Numbered from the stretch's first letter, positions 23,155 to 32,025 are shown. The stretch: 41,354 nt of DNA from Methanobrevibacter ruminantium (GCA_004553595.1 SFKZ01000014.1:1-41354); one strand, 5' to 3'. Program-made: numbers and translations. Notes: generated by a model not told the origin, from the letters alone.

Positions 23155-23982
23155 ATGCCAGCAGCATTATTAGATTACGATGGTTATATTTGTAAATCAT
23201 TTTACGCTAACAAAGAAGATATGATGGACTTCGCTAAAGCGGAAGAAATATTAAATGATTTAAAATATTCAGCTTGGAAAAAAGCTGCAAACTATTTCAA
23301 GTGCGATATGTCAGACGTTATGCTATATCCTATAATATCTGGACATAGCTGGAAGAAAGATATTTACCCATCATACAAACGCACTAGAAAAAGAGACGAA
23401 TACCTTGGGATGTATAGGCAGATTATATCTGAAAGAAAAGAAGTAATCAAGGTTGAACCTCTTGAAGCGGATGAACTATTAATAATATTAAATGATTATA
23501 TCAAGGATTTTGAGGATGGCAAATGTATAGTATTCTCAGATGATAAAGATTTAAGATATTATGCAGACACATATTGCAAGATAAATATAACAGAGCAAGT
23601 AGTAAGCCAAGACCCACAAGCATTAATATACAACCAATTAGCCCAGATGCTTATAGGAGATAAAGAAGATAATATAAACGGAGTTCCTAAAGTTGGAGAA
23701 AAGACTGCGCATAAAATATTATCCCAATGCGGGTATACATTAAAGAATGTGATTCAGATATTCAAGGAAAAAGAAGTTGATATTGATATGACATTAAGAG
23801 ATTTGTTATTAGTAGTTCCGTTATCTGAAACATATCTTAATGACGTTGATGCCGCTTACAAGGTTGCTAATTCTATATTGAATGGAATGAAACCAAATGG
23901 CCTCGATGTGCACAATGCAATAATAGGGCAAATAGAATATATAAGAGATAATGTAATGGAGGTTTACAATGATAAAAATTAA
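23155..23982 (+). CDS. 5'-3' exonuclease / flap endonuclease (T7 gp6 / T5 D15 type)
   Basis: This 275-residue protein starts at ATG after GAGGAGGCAAC. Metal-binding acids are visible at D7/D9, E104-ADE, SDDKD (128-132) and GDKEDN (168-173). The H3TH helix-hairpin-helix follows as GVPKVGEKTA (176-185). The DNA-gripping SWKKDIYPSYKRTR segment (65-78) matches the family. It likely removes RNA primers or degrades host DNA from 5' ends. It stands alone, without a fused family A polymerase, and none occurs elsewhere in the window. Confidence 0.9.
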   Translation: MPAALLDYDGYICKSFYANKEDMMDFAKAEEILNDLKYSAWKKAANYFKCDMSDVMLYPIISGHSWKKDIYPSYKRTRKRDEYLGMYRQIISERKEVIKVEPLEADELLIILNDYIKDFEDGKCIVFSDDKDLRYYADTYCKINITEQVVSQDPQALIYNQLAQMLIGDKEDNINGVPKVGEKTAHKILSQCGYTLKNVIQIFKEKEVDIDMTLRDLLLVVPLSETYLNDVDAAYKVANSILNGMKPNGLDVHNAIIGQIEYIRDNVMEVYNDKN

Positions 23983-24130
23983 GAAGATTGTTAATGCTTT
24001 AATAGCAATATGTATAGCCAATCTTCCAAGTATATTCCCCGATTCAAGGGTAATATTAGGCGTATATATTATAGGATTAATAGCTATATTCTCAGTTGTA
24101 TATTTCTTATTAAATAAAATAAACAAGTAA
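23969..24130 (+). CDS. 53-residue protein with two membrane spans, holin candidate
   Basis: ATG follows ATGGAGGTTTACA inside the end of the exonuclease gene. Hydrophobic segments at residues about 7-22 and 28-48 are linked by SIFPDSR, with basic residues at both ends. This is the shape of class II holins, but the place in the replication module, far from the amidase, makes a lysis role uncertain. Confidence 0.5.
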   Translation: MIKIKKIVNALIAICIANLPSIFPDSRVILGVYIIGLIAIFSVVYFLLNKINK

Positions 24131-24139
24131 GGAGTTAAA

Positions 24140-24259
24140 ATGAAAAGTAAAACAGAACCAGAAACAAAGACAGTTAAAGATAAAAAAGCTAAGACAAGTA
24201 ATGAATACGAACAAATGCTTATCGACTTTGTTAAAGAAGAATTTAAAGGAGTCATTTAA
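24140..24259 (+). CDS. 39-residue charged protein
   Basis: ATG follows AAGGAGTTAAA and the stop overlaps the next ATG (TAATG). The first half is Lys/Thr-rich and probably disordered; the second is an amphipathic helix (EYEQMLIDFVKEEF). No family is recognised. Confidence 0.45.
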   Translation: MKSKTEPETKTVKDKKAKTSNEYEQMLIDFVKEEFKGVI

Positions 24260-24519
24260 TGGATAATGATAATGATATAAGAAGTCAATTAGAGGAGTTT
24301 GTATCTCCTAGCGATATTCCGCTTTTTGATTTAGGGGTATCTGCAATAGATGATTTATCTACTATAGTTAAAATATTTTCAGACAGAAATTCTATTGAGT
24401 CTACATCTTCATTTATATTAGGAATAATTAAATCAGTAATAGCAGCATTGACACATAGAGAATGCGAACTCGAAGAAATAGTAAAGCTTATACACGAAGG
24501 GAAAAGTACTAATGATTAG
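24259..24519 (+). CDS. Hypothetical small acidic protein
   Basis: This 86-residue acidic protein has hydrophobic helices (IDDLSTIVKIFS, FILGIIKSVIAALTH). It is coupled to both neighbours (TAATG at the start, 8-base overlap at the end). No family is recognised. Confidence 0.5.
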   Translation: MDNDNDIRSQLEEFVSPSDIPLFDLGVSAIDDLSTIVKIFSDRNSIESTSSFILGIIKSVIAALTHRECELEEIVKLIHEGKSTND

Positions 24520-25246
24520 AAACAAAAAAGTTCCAGATTTAGAAATGACATTAGAAAATGGAATAGTGGCGGTTGCATCGGACTTTCATGTTCCGTTTCA
24601 AGATAAGGAAGCAGTAAGCTCATTTATAAATTACTGCGCAGAAATTCAGCCTGCTGTTATAGTAATAAATGGCGACTTAGTAGATATGTATATGTTATCG
24701 CGCTTCGCAAAGGGAGAAGGCAGAAATCCAATGTCTGAAATTGAGGAAGCTAGAGACATATTGTGTCAGATAAGAGAAGCATGTCCAAACTCTAATATTT
24801 TTTATGTAATAGGAAACCACGAACAAAGATTAGAGAAAACAATTTTGTCCAAAGCTCCAGAACTAGCATCATTAATTGAAGATGTATTTTCTATATTTAA
24901 ATTAGATAATTTAGTAATACGAGGATGCGGAACTCTTACATTAAATGACAATTTCGTATTTAAACATGGAACCTTATTGGGGAACAAGTCAGGATTGTCC
25001 GCAATAAAAGAAATGGAAAATGCATATCTGTCAGGTGCTACAGGTCACTGTCATCGGTTGGCTAAGTACATCGCAAGAAAAGCGGGAAGAAAATTTGTCT
25101 GGTTAGAGACTGGATGTCTATGCTCAATAGAGCCTGAGTATATGTTATATCCGAATTGGCAGCAAGGTTTTGGAATGATTCAATTTGAAAACTCCAAAGT
25201 CAAAAGAGCCGAAGTAATAGAAATAGAAAACGGAGAAATACTATAA
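24512..25246 (+). CDS. Calcineurin-like metallophosphoesterase
   Basis: This 244-residue protein shows the five standard motifs: D24-F-H26, G54-D55, G101-N-H-E, H152 in FKHG and G178-H-C-H. These bind two metal ions in enzymes that hydrolyse phosphomono- or diesters, including nucleic acid ends. In phages such proteins are often nucleases or protein/RNA phosphatases. Placement among replication genes favours nucleic-acid end processing, by inference. The start overlaps the previous gene by 8 bases. Confidence 0.85.
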   Translation: MIRNKKVPDLEMTLENGIVAVASDFHVPFQDKEAVSSFINYCAEIQPAVIVINGDLVDMYMLSRFAKGEGRNPMSEIEEARDILCQIREACPNSNIFYVIGNHEQRLEKTILSKAPELASLIEDVFSIFKLDNLVIRGCGTLTLNDNFVFKHGTLLGNKSGLSAIKEMENAYLSGATGHCHRLAKYIARKAGRKFVWLETGCLCSIEPEYMLYPNWQQGFGMIQFENSKVKRAEVIEIENGEIL

Positions 25247-25410
25247 TGTTATATTTAATTAAGGATGAAACTAAAAATATGTTAGGGCAGACCAAATGTA
25301 AAGTTATTAAGGTTTGCTTAAATGAAAACGAAGTAATGTCTTATCTTTCAAAGAAAGAAAATTTAAAACAATTTAACGGAGATATCAAAGTTGAAAGGGT
25401 TGTCTTATAA
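25246..25410 (+). CDS. 54-residue hypothetical protein
   Basis: The ATG overlaps the phosphoesterase stop by one base and its own stop overlaps the next ATG. The peptide is a beta-alpha-beta unit with Cys at two positions (KCKVIKVCLN). No family is recognised; coupling on both sides supports it. Confidence 0.5.
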   Translation: MLYLIKDETKNMLGQTKCKVIKVCLNENEVMSYLSKKENLKQFNGDIKVERVVL

Positions 25411-25817
25411 TGGCAAACATTAATTTTGAAACAGATATAACAGATGAAATGTATACTGTGGTTGCAGAAGCTTTATTATATAGAGAAGATGCGACATTAA
25501 AACTCAAGCAGTCTAAAGCTTGCCCGAAGGACTGGACAATGCTTGATTTGAAAAGAGTTTATCAGTATATATTAAAAAGTGACAGACTCAAAGAGGTTAA
25601 AGATGATTACCTTAAACTTGAAACTGCTACTCTTATTGATGATAATACAGATACAGTCATGCTGGTATATAATCGCCTTTTACAAAAAGCGCAAGTAGAA
25701 GGAAAGTATGATGTAGTAGCTAGAATATTAAAAGAAATTAGACAACTTAAAGCTATAGAGAATGAGCAAATGAAATTCGAAGTAGTGTTTAAGATAATGA
25801 AACCGCAGGAGAATTAA
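25410..25817 (+). CDS. Terminase small subunit-like protein, tentative
   Basis: This 135-residue helical protein has an N-terminal region with HTH-like helices. Its C-terminal half (AQVEGKYDVVARILKEIRQLKAI) recalls the oligomerisation helices of phage small terminases, where G(D/K)Y..A....I is common. The large subunit begins 1.7 kb downstream, separated by three genes, which is unusual. Alternatively it could be a replication accessory paired with the primase-polymerase that overlaps its stop. Confidence 0.35.
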   Translation: MANINFETDITDEMYTVVAEALLYREDATLKLKQSKACPKDWTMLDLKRVYQYILKSDRLKEVKDDYLKLETATLIDDNTDTVMLVYNRLLQKAQVEGKYDVVARILKEIRQLKAIENEQMKFEVVFKIMKPQEN

Positions 25818-26695
25818 TGTTTTTATATCCCTTCAAGATATTTGCACTAAGTAAGAATAAAAGATTGATTAATATTGATGAACCGCAAAGAACTGTCGGT
25901 ATCTATGACGTCATGAAATATAATTATAATGATGCGACTGATATTGCAAGCGGCACGGATTTTAAGGTGTCAATATTACTAGGTAATCTATTCAAGGATG
26001 TTAATTTAATATGTCTTGATTTAGACGATTGTTTTAATGAAGATGGTAGTCTAACATCTGATACTAAAGATTTATTAAGTGAGTTTGATAAATCAGAATG
26101 GGAAGTATCATCTAGTGGCACTGGCATACATGTATATATTCTAACTAGAAAAAACTTTGAAACATTTATAGTAAAAGAAATGATAGGCTGCAAAAGCTTT
26201 GAATGCTATACAAACAAAAGACATATTGTAACGACTACATTCGATTTTAAAAATACAAACTTACAAATAGGAAAGCATGACGAATATCTCGAAGCGATAT
26301 ATGAAGAAGCTAAAAGATTGAGAGAAAAATCATCTCAGGTTCAAATGGTTAAAACCGCATTCAATGGCAGAGAAATTAAATCAGAACAAGAGTTAAATTC
26401 AGTGTTATATAACAGAACTCCAGTAGATTCTATATATACAATACGAGGATTATGTCTGAAGGATTCTGTATTAAAAGATGTTATAGACTGTAGTCCAGAC
26501 TCTGTAGACCAATCCGCCCATGATGCTAAGCTAATCAGGAAGCTAATGTACTATTGCTTAAGCTTTGATGCTGCTTGGGAAATGGCTAAGAAAACAAATT
26601 ATTATCAGATGAAAGACGATAAACATAAAAAGAAGTTTAACAATCCAACATATATAGAACGCACTAGAAGATTTATTGAAAACGGAGGTGGCTAA
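25817..26695 (+). CDS. Primase-polymerase (AEP superfamily, NrS-1 gp28-like)
   Basis: This 292-residue protein shows the archaeo-eukaryotic primase motifs in order. They are ICLDLDD (D68 and D70, metal binding), SSSGTGIHVYI (S98-H105, nucleotide site) and SFECYTNKRHIVTTT (E129 and R135, third acid and strand). The C-terminal helices (about 231-290) resemble the helix bundle that follows the PrimPol core in phage NrS-1: D.SAHDAKLIRKLMYYC, then ...YIERTRRFIE. NrS-1-type enzymes both prime and extend DNA. No other DNA polymerase is seen in the window, so this could be the phage primase or its polymerase. It lacks the helicase domain, supplied here by the DnaB-like gene. Confidence 0.75.
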   Translation: MFLYPFKIFALSKNKRLINIDEPQRTVGIYDVMKYNYNDATDIASGTDFKVSILLGNLFKDVNLICLDLDDCFNEDGSLTSDTKDLLSEFDKSEWEVSSSGTGIHVYILTRKNFETFIVKEMIGCKSFECYTNKRHIVTTTFDFKNTNLQIGKHDEYLEAIYEEAKRLREKSSQVQMVKTAFNGREIKSEQELNSVLYNRTPVDSIYTIRGLCLKDSVLKDVIDCSPDSVDQSAHDAKLIRKLMYYCLSFDAAWEMAKKTNYYQMKDDKHKKKFNNPTYIERTRRFIENGGG

Positions 26696-26696
26696 T

Positions 26697-27104
26697 ATGA
26701 ATTGCGCTATGGCTAGAGCTTTAAAATGGAGCTACTTCAGTACTGGATTAAATAACTTCGCTGAAGAAGAATTAATAAACCACCTCTTGAATTGCCCTGC
26801 GTGCAGAAAAGAATACGAAGAATACGCAAAGAAATGTAACTGGGGCGAATTTAATGTTGAAGATATTGCAGCTAAATTCGGAGAAGAAGTAAAGTCAAAA
26901 GAAAAAGAAATGACGTGGCTTGAAAAATATAAAAACAAGCAAGTTGTAAAACTCGCAGTATCTAAAGCTATTAGAGAAATAATACTTGAAGAAAAGGATA
27001 AAAAATTCTCAGCGTTTTTAGTAAAGAAGTTATGCCAGAAGTTAGACCATCTTGAAGAATGCTACAAGAAAGAAAGGATTAAGAAAAATGCGAAATCTAA
27101 ATAA
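26697..27104 (+). CDS. ZAS-type (zf-HC2) zinc protein, anti-sigma-like
   Basis: ATG at 26697 follows CGGAGGTGGCTA; an upstream in-frame TTG is rejected. The 135-residue product begins with C3, then H29-x3-C33-x2-C36 (NHLLNCPAC), the zinc pattern of ZAS-domain anti-sigma factors. The remainder is Lys/Glu-rich helix with no membrane span, as in soluble ZAS proteins. Presence of a phage sigma factor 4 kb upstream suggests a regulatory pair; this is inference. It overlaps the next gene. Confidence 0.6.
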   Translation: MNCAMARALKWSYFSTGLNNFAEEELINHLLNCPACRKEYEEYAKKCNWGEFNVEDIAAKFGEEVKSKEKEMTWLEKYKNKQVVKLAVSKAIREIILEEKDKKFSAFLVKKLCQKLDHLEECYKKERIKKNAKSK

Positions 27105-27555
27105 ATATGATTTAATAGTATCCGATATAGATGATACTTTAATATATGGATTCTGGACGGACTTAATGCATCATTCTTGGAATATATGTCGCTCAAATAT
27201 ACTAAGCGCAATATTAATGTTTCTTCAAGCTAAATTCAAATTTTATAAAGTAAACATGAAGTTATACTATATGCTGAAATGCGCAGATGCTCCTATTGTA
27301 TTTTTGACGGTAAGAGCGCGGAGTGATGCAACCGTTAAGATGTTGTATGATATAATGGGCAGGACTCCGTTCAGTTTAATAGAATTAGGCACAGATATGG
27401 GAGCTGAACAAAAGGCTGAAGTTATTGAAAAATATTTAGAAAGATTCCCTAATATATTATTTATAGATGATAATAAGGTAATTAGAAACAATGTATCAGG
27501 ATTAGAAGTTGATGTACTAGACCCAACATTAATGAGGGAAGAATTGTGTCAGTAA
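27088..27555 (+). CDS. HAD-superfamily phosphatase
   Basis: ATG at 27088 follows GAAAGGATTAAGAA. HAD motifs are visible: D13-I-D15-D (motif I), LTVRA with T74 (motif II) and IDD at 126-128 (motif IV). The 155-residue length leaves only a small cap. Candidates are a 5'(3')-nucleotidase or the 3'-phosphatase of a DNA end-repair system; the substrate is unknown. It overlaps the terminase gene by 10 bases. Confidence 0.7.
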   Translation: MRNLNKYDLIVSDIDDTLIYGFWTDLMHHSWNICRSNILSAILMFLQAKFKFYKVNMKLYYMLKCADAPIVFLTVRARSDATVKMLYDIMGRTPFSLIELGTDMGAEQKAEVIEKYLERFPNILFIDDNKVIRNNVSGLEVDVLDPTLMREELCQ

Positions 27556-28931
27556 AGATAACAGAATACAACCTATTACCTAAACAATATGAATTTATGT
27601 TCGGAATACCCGACGATGCTTTTACCAGAGTCGGGAAAGACGGACTGCCAAAATTATACAACGATATAGCTTTATATCAAGGCGGTTTCGGTTCAGGTAA
27701 AACATTCTGCGGAAGCTTACGTGGTTTATATTTCGCGCTAACTTGGGATGGATGTAAAGGATTAGTAACCGCAAAAAGTCAAGACCTGTTGGACAATACA
27801 ACAAAAGCAAAGTATATAGAACATCTCGGGAATATGGGATTAAAAGAAGGTGTTCATTGGTGGTTTGAAAATAGAAAAACATTAATGGTATTTCGCAATG
27901 GTTCTACTATTATGTTTAAGACTGCTGCAGACTGGGAACAATTCAGGTCAATGGAATTTACATGGATTGAACTAGAAGAAGCATCATTCCTTGAAGAAAA
28001 ATTATTCCTTGAATTACTAGGTCGTTTGAGACAACCAAAGAGAGAGAGCTGGAAAAATTATTATAGGTCTTTATTTATGCATACGAACCCTCAAGGAAAA
28101 AGAGGATGGCTAAATAAAAACTTTATAAATCCGAAAACAAAACATAAGACTTATAGATATGTCACTGCTTCGACAAGAGAGAATATTTTCTTAGGAGAAG
28201 AATACGTCGAAACATTGGAAGAACAATACTCAGCAGAACAACTTGAAGAATTAGTCGAAGGACGTGATGTTGATAACGATAACACAGTTGCATTCCCGCA
28301 ATTCACTAGCGATAATATTAAAGAAGGTTTAACAGTAGATTATAATTATCCTCTTATATTATCTTGCGACTTCAACTACAATCCAATGTGCTGGTATCTA
28401 ATGCAAGAACGAGACGGAGTTTGGTATGTAATAAAAGAATTAATAAAACAAAACGTTACAACTAAACAGATGTGCGAATTAATACAACCAGCAATAGATG
28501 AGACGGGAGTTAGAAATCTTATAATAATGGGGGATTCTCATGGTAGAGATTTAAAAACTAACGGTTCTGATTATGGGGTTATGATGAATTACTTTAATGA
28601 ACTAAAAGGCTATAGCGCAACTCTTAGAGTGCAGAAATCAAACCCTCCGATTAAAGAAAGATTAGCAGTATTGAGGGGACATATAAGAAATGCAAAGGGA
28701 AAAATCAGATTATATGTTGATAGCTCATGCGAGAAACTTTTATATAACTTTGAAGAATGCAAAAACAACTTAGGTAATGCTGGATTACATATCCCTACCG
28801 ATGGAGAAATTCAGTCTGACGATAAGAAAAGATTTTTAATTCACCCAATAGATGCTACAAGTTATCCTATATTCTACTTAAATAATTTAAGAGAAAAAAC
28901 AGGAGTAAATTATACTACTCAGGATATGTAA
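27546..28931 (+). CDS. terL: Terminase large subunit
   Basis: GTG at 27546 is the start, preceded by GAGGGAAGAA; it overlaps the HAD gene. The 461-residue protein has a Walker A (GGFGSGKT, 46-53), a Walker B (WIELEEA, about 140-146) and a coupling motif HTNPQG (179-184). RNase H-like nuclease acids follow at D275 (SCDFNYNP), D330 (IMGDSHG) and near the C terminus (HPIDAT). It packages DNA into the prohead and cuts it. It is followed by a TGTAACA dyad and promoter for the portal operon. Confidence 0.92.
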   Translation: MSVKITEYNLLPKQYEFMFGIPDDAFTRVGKDGLPKLYNDIALYQGGFGSGKTFCGSLRGLYFALTWDGCKGLVTAKSQDLLDNTTKAKYIEHLGNMGLKEGVHWWFENRKTLMVFRNGSTIMFKTAADWEQFRSMEFTWIELEEASFLEEKLFLELLGRLRQPKRESWKNYYRSLFMHTNPQGKRGWLNKNFINPKTKHKTYRYVTASTRENIFLGEEYVETLEEQYSAEQLEELVEGRDVDNDNTVAFPQFTSDNIKEGLTVDYNYPLILSCDFNYNPMCWYLMQERDGVWYVIKELIKQNVTTKQMCELIQPAIDETGVRNLIIMGDSHGRDLKTNGSDYGVMMNYFNELKGYSATLRVQKSNPPIKERLAVLRGHIRNAKGKIRLYVDSSCEKLLYNFEECKNNLGNAGLHIPTDGEIQSDDKKRFLIHPIDATSYPIFYLNNLREKTGVNYTTQDM

Positions 28932-28979
28932 CATTTTTGTTACAATAGGGTTGAATATTTTTATAAAATAATTTAAAAT
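28927..28979 (+). promoter_or_regulatory. Late promoter with TGTAACA dyad
   Basis: TGTAACA (28927-28933)/TGTTACA (28938-28944) is a perfect dyad overlapping the terL stop. TTGTTACAAT at 28937, AGGG at 28947, TTGAAT at 28951-28956, 17 bases, then TAAAAT at 28974-28979. The arrangement matches the 37872 promoter base for base in spacing. It drives portal, scaffold and capsid genes. Confidence 0.75.
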
Positions 28980-29011
28980 GTATATATACGAAAATAAGAG
29001 GTATTTTTAAA

Positions 29012-30799
29012 ATGGATGAAACTATCACATCTAAAGAACAATGGTACGATTTAAAACCTTATAAGGATGAAATCGCCAGCTTCATTAGAAAGAAAAGAAC
29101 GAGTCTTGATTGTATTAGCAGAATGGAAAAAGAATACAATAGACTATATAAGACCGTATATGCAGGAACTGAAGAATCCGACACAGAAAGATTCCCACAT
29201 TCAGCAGAAATATTCAAGGTTTATAAAGCTGCGATAATAGAATCTTGTCTCCAAGGTTATTCTGCTTTATTCGTACCAAGAGGAAAAGATGCTTATAGCG
29301 TACTAAAGATTCCTGAATTGAATGAAGTAATGATTGACCAATTTAAAAGCATGGCTTTAATTGAAAACTTAACAGATGAATCGTTAGACGACTGGATATT
29401 AAAAGGAGAAGCTTGCGGCTTTATAAAATTAAAAACCACAAAGGAAGAGTATCGTATAAAAGAAACTCTAGCCGATGAAGCTACTGGCGAACCTATTGTT
29501 AAATTTACACTGAGAGAAGGAGTCGAATATGAAGATATTGACTTTGAAAGAATAGACCCTCTTGATGTATATATTGATGCAAACGATTATAAAAGAGACC
29601 CACTAGGATGTGCAAAAATTGTAAGAAGTTTTATTACTCCAGAAACCCTTTTATTATCTAATTCATATCCTTTATTGAGCACAGAGGAGAAAAAGGATAT
29701 AGCTGAGAAGTTTAATATGGCTACCACAAGCACTACATACTCTCCTGAAAGTAGTTATATAACTGAAGGTATGAGTTACTCAAGTACTAAGGCAGCTAAG
29801 ATAGAAGTACTTACATTCAGAGGGGATTATGTTACAACCGATGGAAAAGTACTAAAGAATATAATTGCAGTAACAGTAAATAATCAGATTGCAGATTTAA
29901 AATATAGCGAAGTAAGTACTAATAGATTTATATATGCAGCATATAAAGTTGATAGAATAACCCATAGGGGTATATCTCCAATGGCTGCAAGTAATCCAGT
30001 AAATAAATTATTAAACAGAGCTATTGACATGTTCTTAAAGAACTTGGAAGATGTAAGCAATCCTTATATCTTGTATGCAAAAGGTTCTGTATCTAAACAG
30101 GATTATACTTCATTTAGAAAAGAAAGAAAATTAGAATACAATGAAACAATAAACAAGCCAGAGTTCTGGGCGCCACCCCCTGCTGCAATGCAAGGTCTAG
30201 AATTGCTTAACTTAATCTTAAATCAAAATAAGAATATGTTAGGGTTAAATAGCTACATTTCTGGGGATGCATCAGGCGCAGTGAGAACCGCAAAAGAAAC
30301 CGCTGCATTAATTCAAAGAAGTAATGCGAGAATGAGAGTAGAAACAGATGTATTTAGTTATAACTTTATGCTCAGATTATTTACTTCATTCTATGCATTT
30401 AATAGAGAGTTGGCAATAGCTGCAGGACATCCATTAAATGAAATATATGCAGACACTAAACTAAAAGTATCAATATCTACAAACGCAGCAAGAGCTGATG
30501 AACAAGGCGAATTGAATATGTTGATGCAAATGTTGAATCTGCCTATTGCTCAAATGATATTTAGTAACTTAACTCCACAACAGACAGTATTAGCGTTAAG
30601 ATATCTAATGGCTAAATCAGGATTGAAAGATGCAGACAACCTATTAGAATTAGTAGACCAGCAAGGAAACACTACCGTATTAGACCCTACAGATTCAAAT
30701 GGGAATGCTATAACTACTGATGAACCTGTAATACCACAAGAGCAGCCAGCGCAACAACCACCTTTACAGAATACAGATATAAATGGATATATCGAATAA
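29012..30799 (+). CDS. Portal protein (head-tail connector)
   Basis: This 595-residue protein is first after the terminase and its promoter. Its helical middle and C-terminal region (APPPAAMQGLELLNLI, then SGAVRTAKETAALIQRSN) resemble podovirus portal proteins. The C terminus is Pro/Gln-rich and probably disordered. Portals form the ring through which DNA enters and leaves the head. Assignment rests on position, size and these segments. Confidence 0.8.
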   Translation: MDETITSKEQWYDLKPYKDEIASFIRKKRTSLDCISRMEKEYNRLYKTVYAGTEESDTERFPHSAEIFKVYKAAIIESCLQGYSALFVPRGKDAYSVLKIPELNEVMIDQFKSMALIENLTDESLDDWILKGEACGFIKLKTTKEEYRIKETLADEATGEPIVKFTLREGVEYEDIDFERIDPLDVYIDANDYKRDPLGCAKIVRSFITPETLLLSNSYPLLSTEEKKDIAEKFNMATTSTTYSPESSYITEGMSYSSTKAAKIEVLTFRGDYVTTDGKVLKNIIAVTVNNQIADLKYSEVSTNRFIYAAYKVDRITHRGISPMAASNPVNKLLNRAIDMFLKNLEDVSNPYILYAKGSVSKQDYTSFRKERKLEYNETINKPEFWAPPPAAMQGLELLNLILNQNKNMLGLNSYISGDASGAVRTAKETAALIQRSNARMRVETDVFSYNFMLRLFTSFYAFNRELAIAAGHPLNEIYADTKLKVSISTNAARADEQGELNMLMQMLNLPIAQMIFSNLTPQQTVLALRYLMAKSGLKDADNLLELVDQQGNTTVLDPTDSNGNAITTDEPVIPQEQPAQQPPLQNTDINGYIE

Positions 30800-30813
30800 A
30801 AGGAGATATTTAA

Positions 30814-32025
30814 ATGGAAAATGAAAACGAAATCAGAGATGAAGAAGTAGTAACAGTTGAACTAGGACAGGAAGGCGAAGTAAAATCTGTAGAAGAAGAA
30901 ATTGCAGATGCCACTCCAACTGAAGCTCCAACTGAAGCAGTTGTAGAAGAAGAACCATCAGAAGAACCGACAGAAGCTCCTTCTGAAGAACCTACTGAAA
31001 AACCAGAAGAACAAAAAGAAGGAGAAGTTAAAGAAAAAGATTCTACTTCGGACACTACCTCTTCTGAAAATCCTTCCGCAGAAAATGAATCTGACGAATC
31101 TGAAAAAACTGAGGAAGCTCCGACTGAACCCCCTACCGATGAGGAAGAAAAAGAGCAATCAGTAAACGAAGCCCTCGAAAAAGCTAAAGCAGAATTAGAA
31201 GAATTAAAAGAAGCTGAAGCTACTAGAAAGATAGTTGAAAAAATTAATCAGACTGCGATTGAAGTTGAAAATGAAGTTGCAAGATTTGACAACAGTCTAA
31301 GCAAGGCATTGGAAGATACTTTTAAACAGTACGATATTGATTTAAATACTACATTAGATGAATTAAAAGAAAAAGACCCAGCTAAGCATGCTATAGCTAT
31401 GGAGTTAATCGGTCACGCTGAAAACATAAGAGCGCAAAAGATTGCAGAAATGCAAGCTCCTTTAATTCAAGCTCAAAAAGACTATGTATTTAGAGAAGCA
31501 AGTAAAGTCATGTGCACTTATGAGATGACTGAAGAACAGGCTCAGGAAGCTGCTAATACATTTGTAAATATAATGAATAACGTAGGTATTGCAGATGTTG
31601 GTGAAGATTTAAAAGCTAAGGTAGAATTAGCAGTAGCAAGAGCTAAAATGATTATACCTAAAGTCGAAAACGTAGTAAAAGAGGTAAAAGAAATTGTCGA
31701 AGATACAAAAGAAGCAGTTAAAGACGTTATTGCAGAGAAAGCTCCAGAGGAAGAGAAGTCCGTTAAAGAACCCGTACAAGAAGTAGTTGAAGAAACTCCT
31801 ACCGAGGCTCCTACTGAAGCTCCGACTGCTAATCTAGAAGCATTCAAAGAAGGTGCTGCTGAAGGTGATGCTATCGTAAATAACAGAGAAGGTATAACAG
31901 TTGATAATGTACTCGGCACTCTATCTTCATTACCTTTTAAAGCTAGAACTGAATTTTATAAAAAATATGCTGATTTGATTAGAGAAGCAGGCATACAACA
32001 ATATAGACGACAAGGACTTCAATAA
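30814..32025 (+). CDS. Acidic scaffold protein, putative
   Basis: This 403-residue protein lies between portal and major capsid genes, where scaffold genes sit. It is extremely acidic. Residues about 30-75 and a later stretch near 325-345 carry repeated (P)TEAP and SEEPTE units. The rest is charged helix with coiled-coil character (KAKAELEELKEAEATRK). Scaffolds direct prohead assembly and then leave. The start follows AAGGAGATATTTAA. Confidence 0.75.
   Translation: MENENEIRDEEVVTVELGQEGEVKSVEEEIADATPTEAPTEAVVEEEPSEEPTEAPSEEPTEKPEEQKEGEVKEKDSTSDTTSSENPSAENESDESEKTEEAPTEPPTDEEEKEQSVNEALEKAKAELEELKEAEATRKIVEKINQTAIEVENEVARFDNSLSKALEDTFKQYDIDLNTTLDELKEKDPAKHAIAMELIGHAENIRAQKIAEMQAPLIQAQKDYVFREASKVMCTYEMTEEQAQEAANTFVNIMNNVGIADVGEDLKAKVELAVARAKMIIPKVENVVKEVKEIVEDTKEAVKDVIAEKAPEEEKSVKEPVQEVVEETPTEAPTEAPTANLEAFKEGAAEGDAIVNNREGITVDNVLGTLSSLPFKARTEFYKKYADLIREAGIQQYRRQGLQ

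Noticed and set aside
30810..31919. Long Ser/Val-rich and Phe-rich frames on the minus strand opposite the scaffold gene
   Set aside because: They mirror the repetitive Glu/Pro/Thr codons of the scaffold gene; composition is an artefact of the opposite strand.
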